From Oscarella lobularis (lineage: Eukaryota; Porifera; Homoscleromorpha; Homosclerophorida; Oscarellidae), in contig NC_089176.1 of NCBI RefSeq assembly GCF_947507565.1, positions 2,666,001 through 2,730,000 on the forward strand: a stretch of 64,000 nt of DNA. The letters are read 5' to 3'. Shown piece by piece: positions 1 through 15,528 of the stretch. The position numbers and the translations under genes were made by a program. The notes beneath the pieces were generated by a model. That model was given only the letters and a program-made list of their open reading frames with translations, was not told where the DNA came from and searched no databases. Each line of letters starts with the position of its first letter. Within the stretch, counting starts at the first letter, position 1.

Positions 1-1523
1 GCGATGTTGTGTACCACAAGTTTTCGAATTATGACCCAACAACAATTGCACTGTGCCACGCGTTCTACTGCGTGGGAGAAATTCGTGACAGTGACGACGA
101 CGATTGCCAAGAGATGATGGGTCCTGCCACGCGGCTGATTGAAGCTGATTGGACCGATAAGCACGTTTTTCATTCCAAGGTTGAGGAGCGATTTATGCAG
201 CCAATTGTACGAGACGTCTTGCTTGACGTGCTGGGAAGTGATTTCCCTCTTCTACACTGGAAAGGCGAAAGTCACGCTTTTAAGGACATTGATTTTGATG
301 GTCAGCTTCCAGACGGCGTTGTTCTGAACTTACTTCAAAGTTTGGCTGTTCTCATTGAAGAAAGCAAAATAGACGCGGGCGCCGGTGACTATCTCATTCA
401 ACTACTGGAGTATCTACGTCGCTTGGCGAGTAAAGTGAAGCTTAAAGGTGTCGCTGAACCTCTTCTGTCGGCAATGAAAGCCTATCCTTGCTTTCTGCTT
501 GGAATGAGAGGCAAACACGCTCAATTGTATGGAGCCATTCGTTTGCCCGAAGGAAAAGGGAAAGAGGCGATGAAAATTCACTACTGCCTTCTAGCAGAAG
601 CTAGCTTCCGTCTTGGTAACGAAAAGGAATGCGCCAAGTTTCTCATGAAGCTTCGACGCGGGGTCCACGCTCTGAATCAAATGTGGGAAGAAAAGGCGGA
701 GTGTATGAAATTTAATTCAGATCCCAACTATCGCCGCGTCTTGCCTTGCGATTGCGTTGCAAGGCTTCTCGACCAATCCAAACAATTTCAGTTCACTAAG
801 CACCTCGTAAGAAACGTCTTTGAAGTCGAAAAGTAAGAGACTTTTGTTGCTAGTTCATAAGAACAGATTATATATCTAATCTCTTGCCAAGAACGGATTA
901 GATATCTAATCTGTTCTTGCCGCGTTTTCAAGTCAAAACATTAGCTGCATTCCAAAACCGTATGTTTCATTTATAGTAAAGAAGACGAAAGTTGCATTGT
1001 CAAATTGGCAGTGAGCCGCTATGGAAGCGAGGCCCACGAACGCTGCGCGAAGAAAAGGATGGCTCCGGAACTTTTCAACTGCGTTCCTTTGCCGTCGACC
1101 TTCGGCTGTGTGTGGGCAATCATGATGAGAAAATTAGATACCAATTTCGTTCCTTTGAACTATCTTTTTCTGAAGATGAGTTCTGCAGATTGCGAGGCTG
1201 CAGAGAAAATTAAAGAGAAGATGAAGGAAGCTTTGGAAATGTTGCACGGTGACGCAACCGAAGGCAGACGTCTCGTGCACGGCGATTTCCGAGCTCCGAA
1301 TGTCTATGTCTCGTGGAAGAACGGCGACGACGTCGAAGTCCAAGTCATCGATTTTGACTGGTCGGGGGTGGAGGAGAAGCAGGTGTATCCGTCCACTAAC
1401 GTCTTGTTGAATTGGCCAGAGGGAGTCAGATGTGGTGCACCTCTGAAGGCCGAACACGATTGGCACCTTTACCGTGCTCACTGCTACAGCCTCGACTGTC
1501 TTACGAAGAAGGTGGAATTATGA
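1..1523 (+). CDS. Crinkler-like protein, C-terminal part with atypical protein-kinase domain (5' end outside window)
   Basis: Two exons, 1-832 and 977-1523, joined by a 144 bp GT-AG intron; reading phase is continuous and about 458 residues are visible. The second exon carries an atypical eukaryotic-kinase C-lobe: HGDFRAPN as the catalytic-loop equivalent, VIDFDWSG as the DFG equivalent, and a distal EHDW motif. Upstream, VSRYGSEAHERCA and KRMAPEL match the glycine-poor N-lobe start of the kinase-like domains attached to Crinkler (CRN) effectors of fungi and oomycetes, and CFLLGMRG resembles the segment just before that kinase in such proteins. That match is my recollection of the family. The first exon is open at the window edge, so the N-terminal domains (often P-loop NTPase and/or restriction-endonuclease fold) cannot be seen. 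Whether it acts as kinase, toxin-like effector or host-defence factor cannot be told from sequence. Kinase-like fold is fairly sure; CRN affiliation is moderate. Confidence 0.7.
859..918. repeat. Intronic inverted repeat with a perfect 16-bp palindrome
   Basis: Inside the intron of the Crinkler-like gene, AAGAACAGATT... on the left pairs with ...AATCTGTTCTT on the right. The right half itself contains the perfect palindrome GATTAGATATCTAATC at about 896-911. The whole segment could fold as a hairpin. No coding potential. Confidence 0.6.
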
Positions 1524-1590
1524 TCTGTTTTTTTCTCTAATGACTTTGCGTATGCGGCTCCCAGGTCACGATGTGATTTTGTGTTGTAGC

Positions 1591-2106
1591 TGGAGATAGA
1601 TACTGATAGGATGCCACTTGGCTAGCACCGAACGTCTCCCATTGAGTATAGCTTACAACTCGAACGAGATCCGCGAGCCTCGTCAAGCCCAAACAGACAG
1701 CAAAGGCCTGAGAAGAAACCATCCCATTTATAGCCAAGTCGACGGATCGTTTTTTTGGATGTGAAATTTTTGATTATTTTTTTAGGAAAAATGTTCACGT
1801 CGACAGAAGGGCAGCCCTTTGCATGGGCTTCTGTTTCCTCCTCGCGCTCTCTATTTCCGAGGTGCAGGCGTTGCGCACCGTGCTAGTTTGGTGCAACGCA
1901 CGATGATGATCGCATCCGGACGACTTTCGACGAAAAACTGCACCGTCGCGAGCAAAATGAGAAACGTGGACGGTAGGAGGAGAAGAGCGACGTCTTCGAA
2001 GCACGGAGTCAGGTCGATTTGCCCGATCGAGACGGCGTGGCCCTGCAAACACAACGTATTCGTCCGTGACCTCGCGTACCCAGAAGTCGCTAACGGGGCG
2101 ACACAT
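1591..2106 (-). pseudogene. Truncated copy of the first three exons of the adjacent ABCC gene
   Basis: Minus-strand sequence repeats the beginning of the neighbouring ABCC gene. The copy of exon 1 (start codon at 2106, MCRPVSDFW) is followed by a splice donor. The exon 2 copy begins with GHAVSIGQIDLTPCFEDVAL and covers the first transmembrane helix. The exon 3 copy includes QWETFGASQVASYQYLSP and breaks off mid-exon near 1591, where similarity stops abruptly. Splice sites of introns 1 and 2 are still recognisable, and a few dozen bases upstream of the ATG also match. It lies just past the 3' end of the parent gene in the same orientation, as expected of a partial tandem duplication or the remnant of a lost tandem paralogue. 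Without the remaining exons it cannot encode a transporter; a short transcript from the copied promoter is possible. Confidence 0.85.
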
Positions 2107-2467
2107 CGCGTTTAGACGATCGTTTGCACTCGCAAGCTAAAGCGTCCGTAGCCGTAGATCCTGTAGTTTTAGAATTCTTCCGCGCTCTCGACCGTGAGTC
2201 AGCGGGAGTCAGCAGCGTGGCCGGCGTTCCGGCTCGCGCACTCTACCCCTCGATGGGTATGTGGGTGGAGCCACCGTATTCAGCATGAACTCGATTAGGT
2301 ACGAGACCGGAATTACTGTAACGCTTTTCATAATAGATCTGTGTTTTAACGTAGAATGTTAAAAATCTAACCAATTCGCCACTTTGTGGTACTGTAGCCG
2401 ATCACAGTACCGACACTTTTTCGTCAAATTAATTAAAACAAAGAAGAGATAAAATGAACTTGCAGAA
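2107..2467. other. Intergenic, between the ABCC copy and the ABCC gene 3' end
   Basis: The first bases resemble the region upstream of the ABCC start codon (shared GCGATCGTTTGCAC-like words). The remainder shows no gene and probably contains the 3' untranslated region of the ABCC gene. Confidence 0.5.
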
Positions 2468-8267
<5,800 letters not shown>

Positions 8268-8529
8268 CGCGTTGAGGCGATCGTTTGCACCCATTTCTCT
8301 TCGCAAACTGAAAAGTATTAGGTTTTTTCCTTTCGCGTGACCTCGCGCGCGCTCTAAGCTTCCGGTGTGCCCATAATGGTGTTAGATGTGTCCATCATGG
8401 AAGATGAAGGGTGGAACGCTGAAGCCAATTTCTTTTTCGTTTATCTATCAAAAACAACCAAGTCACACTCCTGTATGCGTACACAAGCAACACCTGTCAA
8501 AAAAACTACGAAAAGTTACATTCACTGAG

Positions 8530-10890
8530 TCAGTTGATGCGTACATAACTCGAAGTAGAAGGGAGAGACTGGGCTACAGAAAGACTTCGCATCAAGTTGA
8601 ATCTAAAATCGTCGGCGCATTGATCTTCTTCGATGTACGTAACATCCTTCTCAATTTCACGACTTTTCGGATGAAGAAGAGCTCCGGATCGCATTATGGG
8701 AAGATAATGCTTTTTCAGATCGATCATCCACTTGTCGTGCGGCCAAATCTCCTCCAAATACTCGTCGGTAATAATAGCAACGACGCATCGGCTATAGGCA
8801 GCGGCACGATGCGAGCTGGAATTTATTCCAAGCTTGCTGGGATCTCGATAATAGATTGATCGAACGTTCCAACGCGGTTGCTCGTCCCGAATGATATCGC
8901 ACACCGCTTGAGCGTATTCTTGGTCTTTGTCAACGTAGAACACCATCACGTCGAAAAGAAAATCAGAGCCTATTAATAGGGTGGTTTAATTATTTATCTT
9001 ATTTATCGATGTGAAAATTTTTACCTCGCTTTGCTTTGACCACTGCCTCTTCTACTTTCAATCGTAGATCTTCTCCTTGATACGGTTTCTCGTCTTCTTC
9101 GACTGCCACTTCTTCGACGTACGACTGCACGCTGTTCAAACCTATATCTTTTGACGTCGAACTTTGCCCGAGTCGAATCACCACGAAGTTCGGCTTGATT
9201 TGTTCTCGCACGTCTTCCAAAGGAACGATGGCCTCTTTGTAGGCGTTCACTTCTGCCAGCTGCTCCTCGGAATCCGGCTCCTCTTCGTCGACAACGACAA
9301 TCAACTTCCGCGATTCTGCTATCGCTGTAGTCATCGCCTCGTATCTGTCGCCGCCCAATAGATTTCGACTGTGAGAGGGATCGTAAAAACAGTAGAAGTT
9401 GGACTCAGATAAAACCGGTAGGAGAACGTTCTTGTAAAACAACGCGCAGTTGGACGAAAGTTGCTGGCTATTCCGACTAGACGGAGTAAGGCTCACGTAA
9501 AAATCGTGTTCAAAACACTCTGAAACGAAAAACAAAACCGATTTTATAGCCAATTCAGACTGCGCAATCTACGCACTTAAGATTTCATTTCTTGGTTTAG
9601 GCGGCTTATGACGCCTATAAACCCACAAGACGGCGAGAACAATCGCAGCTGCAGCCACAAGTCCGGCGCTCAAAGCCGCGATAGTCAGCGAAAATGACAA
9701 GGCCCCTGTGGGCTTTTCCGCCTCTACAAGCATTAATTAATATAAGAGCTCATATGACTTAGAGAACTGCTTACTCAAAATCACTTCAAGTTGCATCCTT
9801 GCTCGTTCACTAGTCCTATACTTTGTATAGGCCGTGCAGCTGTAATTTCCTTCGTCTCCTTCATCCACGTTTAGAATAGTCAATTTAGAGTGCACATCAT
9901 CACTAGGAATCCAATCGCGTACGATTCCAACTACTGGCGGAGGACTGATGACATAGCGACTTTCGTTTAATGTATTAATAGGAGTGTTGTTTCTCCGCCA
10001 TATGAACTGCGTGTCGTGTGGACCTTGAATTACAACTGGAAACGAGACGTTGCTACCCTTGGTGACCTTTTTGGAAACCAAAAGAACAGGCGACCAAAAC
10101 TCTCCGTCGAGGTACGGATAAGCTAAAAATAAAACAATTGCATTCAATTTATGGCTTGTTGGCAGTCTTACATTCTATGTAAACCTTAACCGGTACGGTG
10201 ACATTTCCAAAATCATTTGACGCAGTACAATTGTACCGCACAACATGAATGTCATAAATAGATATATGCACAAAAAGGTCGTCGAGAACTTCATCAGGAG
10301 ATATGTTTATGACGCTTTTAGTCCACTTCCCCAAATTGTCAACTTCATACTACAAGCACCCAGTAACAGTAAGAGCAAAAAAAGCAGCGCGATAGCAACG
10401 CCATACCCTTGACCAAGAGTCAACTTTGGGCGTAGGATTGCCCACAACGTTGCATTGATCAAACGTGTGCGTGCACGACATTCTATTGTCTCTTGTTGTG
10501 CACCAGTAGACAAGCTCAGCAGATCCACTTCTCACTGGAGGACCTAGACAGAAAATAGAAGGAAGCATTTTACATGAGATAACCTCTAGGGGAGACGTGT
10601 CTGATCAAAAATAAATTACCGAGGATTTCGACGCGATAGACGCACTGATTGTCGCCGCACGAATAGTATCCGTCGCGCGTTGCGTTGACGATGTTATAAA
10701 CGTCGCTGCCGTTCGCACCGTTTGACGTCGAAAGACCTTGAGGAAGAGAAGTCGACGAGGTGAATTTCCACTCTCCGTCGCAGCCCGTGCAATTGAGAGT
10801 CGCGTTTTCGCCTCGGGTTAGGACGACCGAAATGATCGGAGACGCCGCGCATTGGGAAATAACGCTCAAGACGACGATTTCAGCGAGCAT
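8530..10890 (-). CDS. Ig-TIR receptor: signal peptide, three Ig-like domains, TM helix, two TIR-like domains
   Basis: Exons (minus): 10620-10890, 10407-10543, 10172-10349, 9775-10122, 9577-9723, 9025-9519, 8969-8530; 2016 bp, 671 aa, phases continuous. Residues 1-17 form a signal peptide. Three Ig-like modules follow (about 20-310), with Ig cysteine motifs such as YYSC, YNC and GNYSC. A hydrophobic helix rich in Ala/Leu (about 318-345) ends in YRRHK. The first cytoplasmic domain (about 361-525) has TIR features: HDFYVSL strand, a BB-loop-like LLGGDRYEAM and AIAESRKLIVVV. The second (about 526-640) again starts FDVMVFYVDKD and has RCVVAIITDEY. The architecture matches interleukin-1-receptor-like IgTIR proteins described in sponges, but those carry one TIR domain as far as I know. 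TIR1 is convincing; TIR2 is more divergent and could be a TIR-like fold. The ligand is unknown; a MyD88-type adaptor would be the expected partner. Confidence 0.88.
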
Positions 10891-10982
10891 ACTGAAAGGT
10901 CAATCAAATCGAAACCTGCAAATCGAAACCAGGGATCGAAACTGGGAAGCGTGCGCTAACATTTTGAAAATCTAATTTTCGT

Positions 10983-11012
10983 GTACACGTGAGTACACGT
11001 GAGTACACGTGC
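10983..11012. promoter_or_regulatory. Three tandem ACACGTG (E-box-like) sites upstream of the Ig-TIR receptor
   Basis: The decamer GTACACGTGA occurs three times head to tail (the third ends in C), about 95-120 bp upstream of the receptor's start codon. Each copy contains the E-box core CACGTG. Exact spacing of 10 bp places the sites on the same helix face. Binding by bHLH or bHLH-PAS factors is inference. Confidence 0.55.
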
Positions 11013-11032
11013 TGTATAAAAATATGTACGTC

Positions 11033-12506
11033 TCACAGTGAAGTACATCGAAGTTGTCCGGGGTCGGCTATTGTCTTCTTCCGATCCTTTATGCTTGCCA
11101 AGAGCTTTTTCCTCGGCCCAAGAGGAATTCGAATTTCCCTGAAGTCATCGTCAGAACAGAGAAGCAGAGCATCCAAATCCATCATTTCCGACGTAAAGGC
11201 GGAAACCAGATCATCCAAATCCAGAGCAGTGAGAAAGACGCGCAGCGGATTCGTGACGGACAACGCCGTCTCAACGTCAATGGCAGGTACGCGTCGTTTT
11301 TCCCGACTCACCGAAGAACTCCGCCTGCCGCCGTCGACAGATCCACTTTGAGAGCGAATCCGTCTGGTCTCAGGGACGACATTTTCTGCCGGAGGCTCCT
11401 CCGAAATTCCGTCAGCCTCGTCATTATCGTCGGACGCCACTTCTTTAGGACTTTCTTCCGCCCTCTCTTCTTCCTCCTCCTCCTCTTCCTCTCCTTCGTC
11501 TCCTCCCTCTTCGTTATATTCTCGCGAAGTGTTCGCTCCGAGTCCCCCGCCGTCGTTCGCCTCCTCTTCTCTGGCCGGCTTCAGCACGAAATTCCCCAAC
11601 GTCATGCGCTGCGGAGCCAAGCCGAGTTCTCCACTCGACGTCGATCGTCGCGGCGGCGCCTGATGCCGATAGCCGGAAACGGTCCCCGCTTTCGGTATAC
11701 CGACACGAGAAAATATTTGGGTGTCCGACGGCAGCTTGGTCATCGTTTTCGCTCTTTGACCGAACGACTCGCCGCCGCCGCCGCTCGTAGCCTGCGACGA
11801 CGCGGCGACGAGTCGCGAGAAACTCGTCTTTCGATCTTTTGCGTCCGAGGCGGCGCCACTGCCGGCGGACTTGCGTCTCTGCTTCAGCCGCTTCTCCGCG
11901 TCTTTTCGCGCCTTCTCCTGCATCTTCGTCGCCACTCCTTTATTCTCCATCTGCACGTGAACGGAAAGCGAGTCGAGATACTTGAAGCAGTCGGCTCGTC
12001 GACGCGACGCGGCGACGGTGGCCGGCGTTTGGCCGCTGTCGTTCAACGCCCAGATGTTGCCGCCTTTTTCGACGACGTGCTTCACGCAATAGACATTGCC
12101 CGTGGCGGCAGCCGTGTGCGTCGGCGTATTGCCCTCATTGTCTTTCAAGTTGGGATCGGCCCTGCAAGACCACCATACATTATATGTGTATATGTATTTA
12201 TCTGCACAAGGTCAGTGCTGAGCTCCCCCTTCCCCCATCTTAGGTATACCTACACCAATTTATCTATGACCACACCTACTGATGGTTTTTTGGTACAGTA
12301 CTACACGGGTCATATTGCTATTTTTACTGCTTCTTTTACCCTCTTGCAAGCAGTACTTTGACTGCTTCGACGTTCGCGTGCCACGCAGCCCAGTGAAGCG
12401 GTGCCATTCCGTCTCGATCTTGCTTGTTTAGCTCGCGCTTGGGACATTTTCGCAGGGCGTCGACGTTGCCGTCTCGCGCGCTGTAGTGAGCCGACGTTTC
12501 CGACAT
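11033..12506 (-). CDS. USH1G/ANKS4B-like: SANS-type scaffold (ankyrin repeats, SAM domain, C-terminal PDZ ligand), USH1G/ANKS4B-like
   Basis: Two exons, 12340-12506 and 11033-12161 (1296 bp, 431 aa; human SANS is 461 aa). Residues about 1-130 form ankyrin repeats (DGMAPLHWAAWHANVEAVKV, NEGNTPTHTAAATGN), as in SANS including the ANIW-like GNIWALND turn. A basic helix (EKARKDAEKRLKQRRK) follows, then a low-complexity acidic stretch with a run of about ten Glu, then a SAM domain whose end (LLLCSDDDFREIRIPLGPRKK) closely matches the USH1G/ANKS4B SAM. The protein ends in TSL, a class I PDZ ligand, as the vertebrate proteins do. Known role of the family: scaffold linking cadherin-based tip-link or intermicrovillar complexes to harmonin and myosin VII. 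Its presence in an early animal would suggest an ancient microvillar or collar adhesion complex. The two vertebrate paralogues cannot be told apart here. Confidence 0.93.
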
Positions 12507-12931
12507 CTAATCGGATTGTGGACACTGAACGGAAGAACGGACGAGCTAGACGTCGAAACGGAGACAAAAACAGTGACACGCCTCTTTCCAAAGCGATATC
12601 AACTCGCAGTCTCCTATCCCGGCAGGCGGCAGGCTGGCGGCGGTTGACTGCGAGAGCGACGTTTTCTCCGCGTTTCTTCGCCGCTGAGACCATTCTCGAT
12701 CAGAAGCGAAGGGAGCGGGAGGCGTCACTCCACTCTCGCAGGCGTTTTAGATAGGGCTCCAGTAGAAACTAGGAAAGAGTAGTAGGAAACTGAATAGGAA
12801 GAAGAGTACAGAGAGTAAGTCCTCGATTTGTATGTGATGTCGTCTTCTGTCTTTGTTTTGCCCCTCTGGGTCGATGAAAAGAGACGGAACGTTACAACAA
12901 GAAATAACAGAAACAGAATTTTCTACAGTAT
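12507..12931. other. Intergenic, SANS-like promoter and pyroglutamyl-peptidase 3' flank
   Basis: GC-rich stretch next to the SANS-like start codon, then plain sequence up to the stop codon of the pyroglutamyl peptidase. I see no further gene. Confidence 0.5.
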
Positions 12932-13784
12932 CTACTTTTTGGAATCAATCTGCCCTTTGATAGCTGTTATAATGCACACAAGAGAATCAACAAGTGTTTC
13001 CATTTCTTTCTCGCTTGTCACGTTGGGAACGTGAATGAAAATTGTTGGGTTTTTCTTCATGTGCAAGGATGTGTAGTAAACAAAGTCACAAAGGTAACTG
13101 CAAAAGCAAAACGGTGAGAACTATCTATTGCCTTACTGAAGACCTACCTTCCAGCGTCGTTCGACACTTTAACTTCCATTTTTATACCAGTTTTTTTGAC
13201 GTCAGAACAAATTTTTTTCATATCCAAGTCAGATCTTAATCTTGCCTCTCCTCCTGCAGAAATTATTTAAACAAGACGTGCATTTTTTCTTGTACAGTGC
13301 ACTGAGTGCAGGAAATTTTTACCAGGAACACAGCAAAATTGATCAGGATATCTACCACAAATGTCTGGGTTAGTGTAGCCTTCATTATTTCCAAATTGTT
13401 CTAGTGCGATAAAATCGTAGCAGGCTGCAACGCCGATGTGGATGCACAGCTAAAGATACCCATTACATTCCAATACAATTTTATTAATTACGTCAGGCTG
13501 AAATTTGTCCCACAACGATTGAACCAACTTTGGAGCAGCAGCATAATCTACAGGTATTTCTTCAATTTTCAGAGTAACATCAGCCACCTTCCTTTCAGCC
13601 AAAAGCTACAGGTAGGAACTCAGATTCTCAGGAGAAGTTCTCCTATTCTAATATAGACTACCTTGACTGCTTGCCAACTTGGATTCGTTTTGATGCTTCC
13701 AAAAGGGCCAAATCCTACAGTGAAACTCGCACACAGAACGGAGAACTGTGTCTGATGCGCTATACCTGTGCAAAGAACCAACAT
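12932..13784 (-). CDS. PGPEP1: Pyroglutamyl-peptidase I
   Basis: Six exons (minus): 13766-13784, 13662-13714, 13492-13605, 13323-13449, 13148-13253, 12932-13097; 585 bp, 194 aa (human enzyme 209 aa). The first exon encodes only six codons and joins to give MLVLCTGFGPFG, the family's hallmark N-terminus with the FGPF substrate loop. All three catalytic residues of this cysteine peptidase clan are present: Glu79 in IALEQFG, Cys143 in SYLCDFVYY and His162 in IFIHVPN. The enzyme removes N-terminal pyroglutamate from peptides in the cytosol. The six-codon first exon is easy to miss, and without it the protein has no start codon. Upstream lies the start of a plus-strand gene at 13867, so the two form a divergent pair 82 bp apart. 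Confidence 0.95.
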
Positions 13785-13866
13785 TCCCTGAGGCTTGATG
13801 GAATGATTCTTTAGCGCGCTTGCAGCGGATCTTCTGCAGAGGATCACCTGTACTCTGCTCGAAAGT

Positions 13867-15374
13867 ATGAGCTGTTTTGCTGTTGCTGTCGTTTGGTTTT
13901 CAGTTGTATCACTGATGCAAGCTGCTCAATGCGGCAGCAAGAGCGGAGGTCCACAAGACAATCCAGTGGCAGCTTTGTATGGAAACGGCACCTACCCTTG
14001 GGCTGACCAGATGGTCAACTGGAGCTGCGTGTACAACGTCAAAGACTACGGCGGTAAATTCGACTCAGCCCAGAAAGCAGCAATGTCAAATGGGGGTGGA
14101 GGAGTCGTCTTTTATCCGGCTGGCTCTTACACATTTTCGTCAAATATCATGATTGACAGTCACATCGTTATACGCGGCGAGTCGACCGGTAACGCAATGG
14201 CAAAAAAGGGCAAAACTCCTGGTCCCCTGTCGCCCAAGACGGTGTTTCACTGTCCCCACGGTGAACACATAGGAATTTTCAATAATGATCCAAAGGGTAT
14301 GAATTTTGGCGTTGTCAACGTCGAATTGGACGGTTGTGCAATTATGTTCTGGCCTGCCCTCAAGACAGTGAGCTCGTACAATCTCAAGACGTACTGGTTC
14401 GAAGCGACTGACGTCGAAGGCATGGGAAGCAATAAACTCGTTCTAGGTAATAAGATTCACGACGTCACCTATCAGCATCCCGATCCCGACGATAAAAGCA
14501 ATAAGATCGTGTGGCCGTGGCGTTTTAGCATGGCCCTCGCTTCTTATAGCGATAACAATACGCTGGTTGCTAATAATCTCATATCAAAAGCGGAAAAATC
14601 CATGAAAACGACAGTGAATTTTGGCAATAAATCAATGACGGTCACCTATCCGACAGACAATCGATACGGAATCGATGTCAATCAGCTTTTTCTTGGGGGA
14701 GTTATTGGAAAATATAGCGGTAAACAGTGTCCACCGGAGCCGGGAAAACTGACGCCGTCGTGCGCGCCCTGGTACTTTCGTCGCGGCCTCGTTATTCGAG
14801 ACAACTACGTGTACATGAACGGACGCGTCGGCGTGAGCTGGAGCGGAGGCGGAGACGGAAAAACGGTCGGCTCCGGTACGCAGCTCTATAACAATCACGT
14901 CGAAGTGGCGGCCGGAACGACGTGCTGGTCGGTCACCGGGAGCCACATCGCAACCGGTCACGACACGAACGAAAATCGCGGTTACAATCAACAGGGATTC
15001 TCCAATAATTTGACTATGAATACAGGGCACATTAATCGGCAGAAGGCAGCCGATTCAGGATATATGACTGTGGATGGGGAAGGCATTCTTCATCAGGCGG
15101 CAGGCGGTAACGACGGTCTTAGGAATTTGTGGTATAAGAACGATTTATCGGGAGGCAGCACGGGCTACTTGGTTTACTACAAGCTGTTCAACGTCGAAAA
15201 TAACCAGCTCTTGGTATGATCTAGTGTGCGTACATGCTCTGTTTTATTCGTCTGCGTTTGTAGGAGAATACGGCGGCGAAGGGATTCACTATTGGAGCGG
15301 TTGTCGATGCGAATCATCACAACGTCGCGCACAACACGTGCAAAGACAATCATCCGTCCTGCACTGGCATGTAG
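13867..15374 (+). CDS. Secreted right-handed beta-helix (pectate-lyase-like) protein
   Basis: Exons 13867-15213 and 15264-15374; 485 aa. An N-terminal signal peptide (FAVAVVWFSVVSLMQAAQC) is followed by NVKDYGGKFDSAQKAA and GVVFYPAGSY, the start seen in pectate_lyase_3/polygalacturonase-type beta-helix proteins, then irregular Asn-rich rungs (SDNNTLVANNLISK, GLVIRDNYVYMN). The protein ends with a cysteine pair (CKDNHPSC). Almost the whole protein lies in one 1.35-kb exon, with one short intron near the 3' end, unlike its intron-rich neighbours. That is compatible with acquisition from bacteria or fungi and later intron gain, but does not prove it. Function is probably polysaccharide binding or cleavage outside the cell; catalytic residues cannot be assigned without a structure-based alignment. 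Confidence 0.82.
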
Positions 15375-15528
15375 GTCTTTCACTCTTGCTTTGCTTTCTT
15401 CTTCTGCTTGCGTGTTTGTCTCTGCCGGCGGCGTCACGCGCGTTCACGCGAGATCGTGGAGGTTGTTTATGTTTTTATCCGGGAATATCCGCTGCCATGA
15501 TGCTTCGTGAAAGAAAAAGAAATCGGCG

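Noticed and set aside
11054-12361. Long plus-strand open frame of 435 codons
   Set aside because: It is the antisense of the SANS-like scaffold exon; the Arg/Ser/Leu-rich composition is a mirror of the GC-rich coding strand, and the minus strand has clear ankyrin and SAM motifs.
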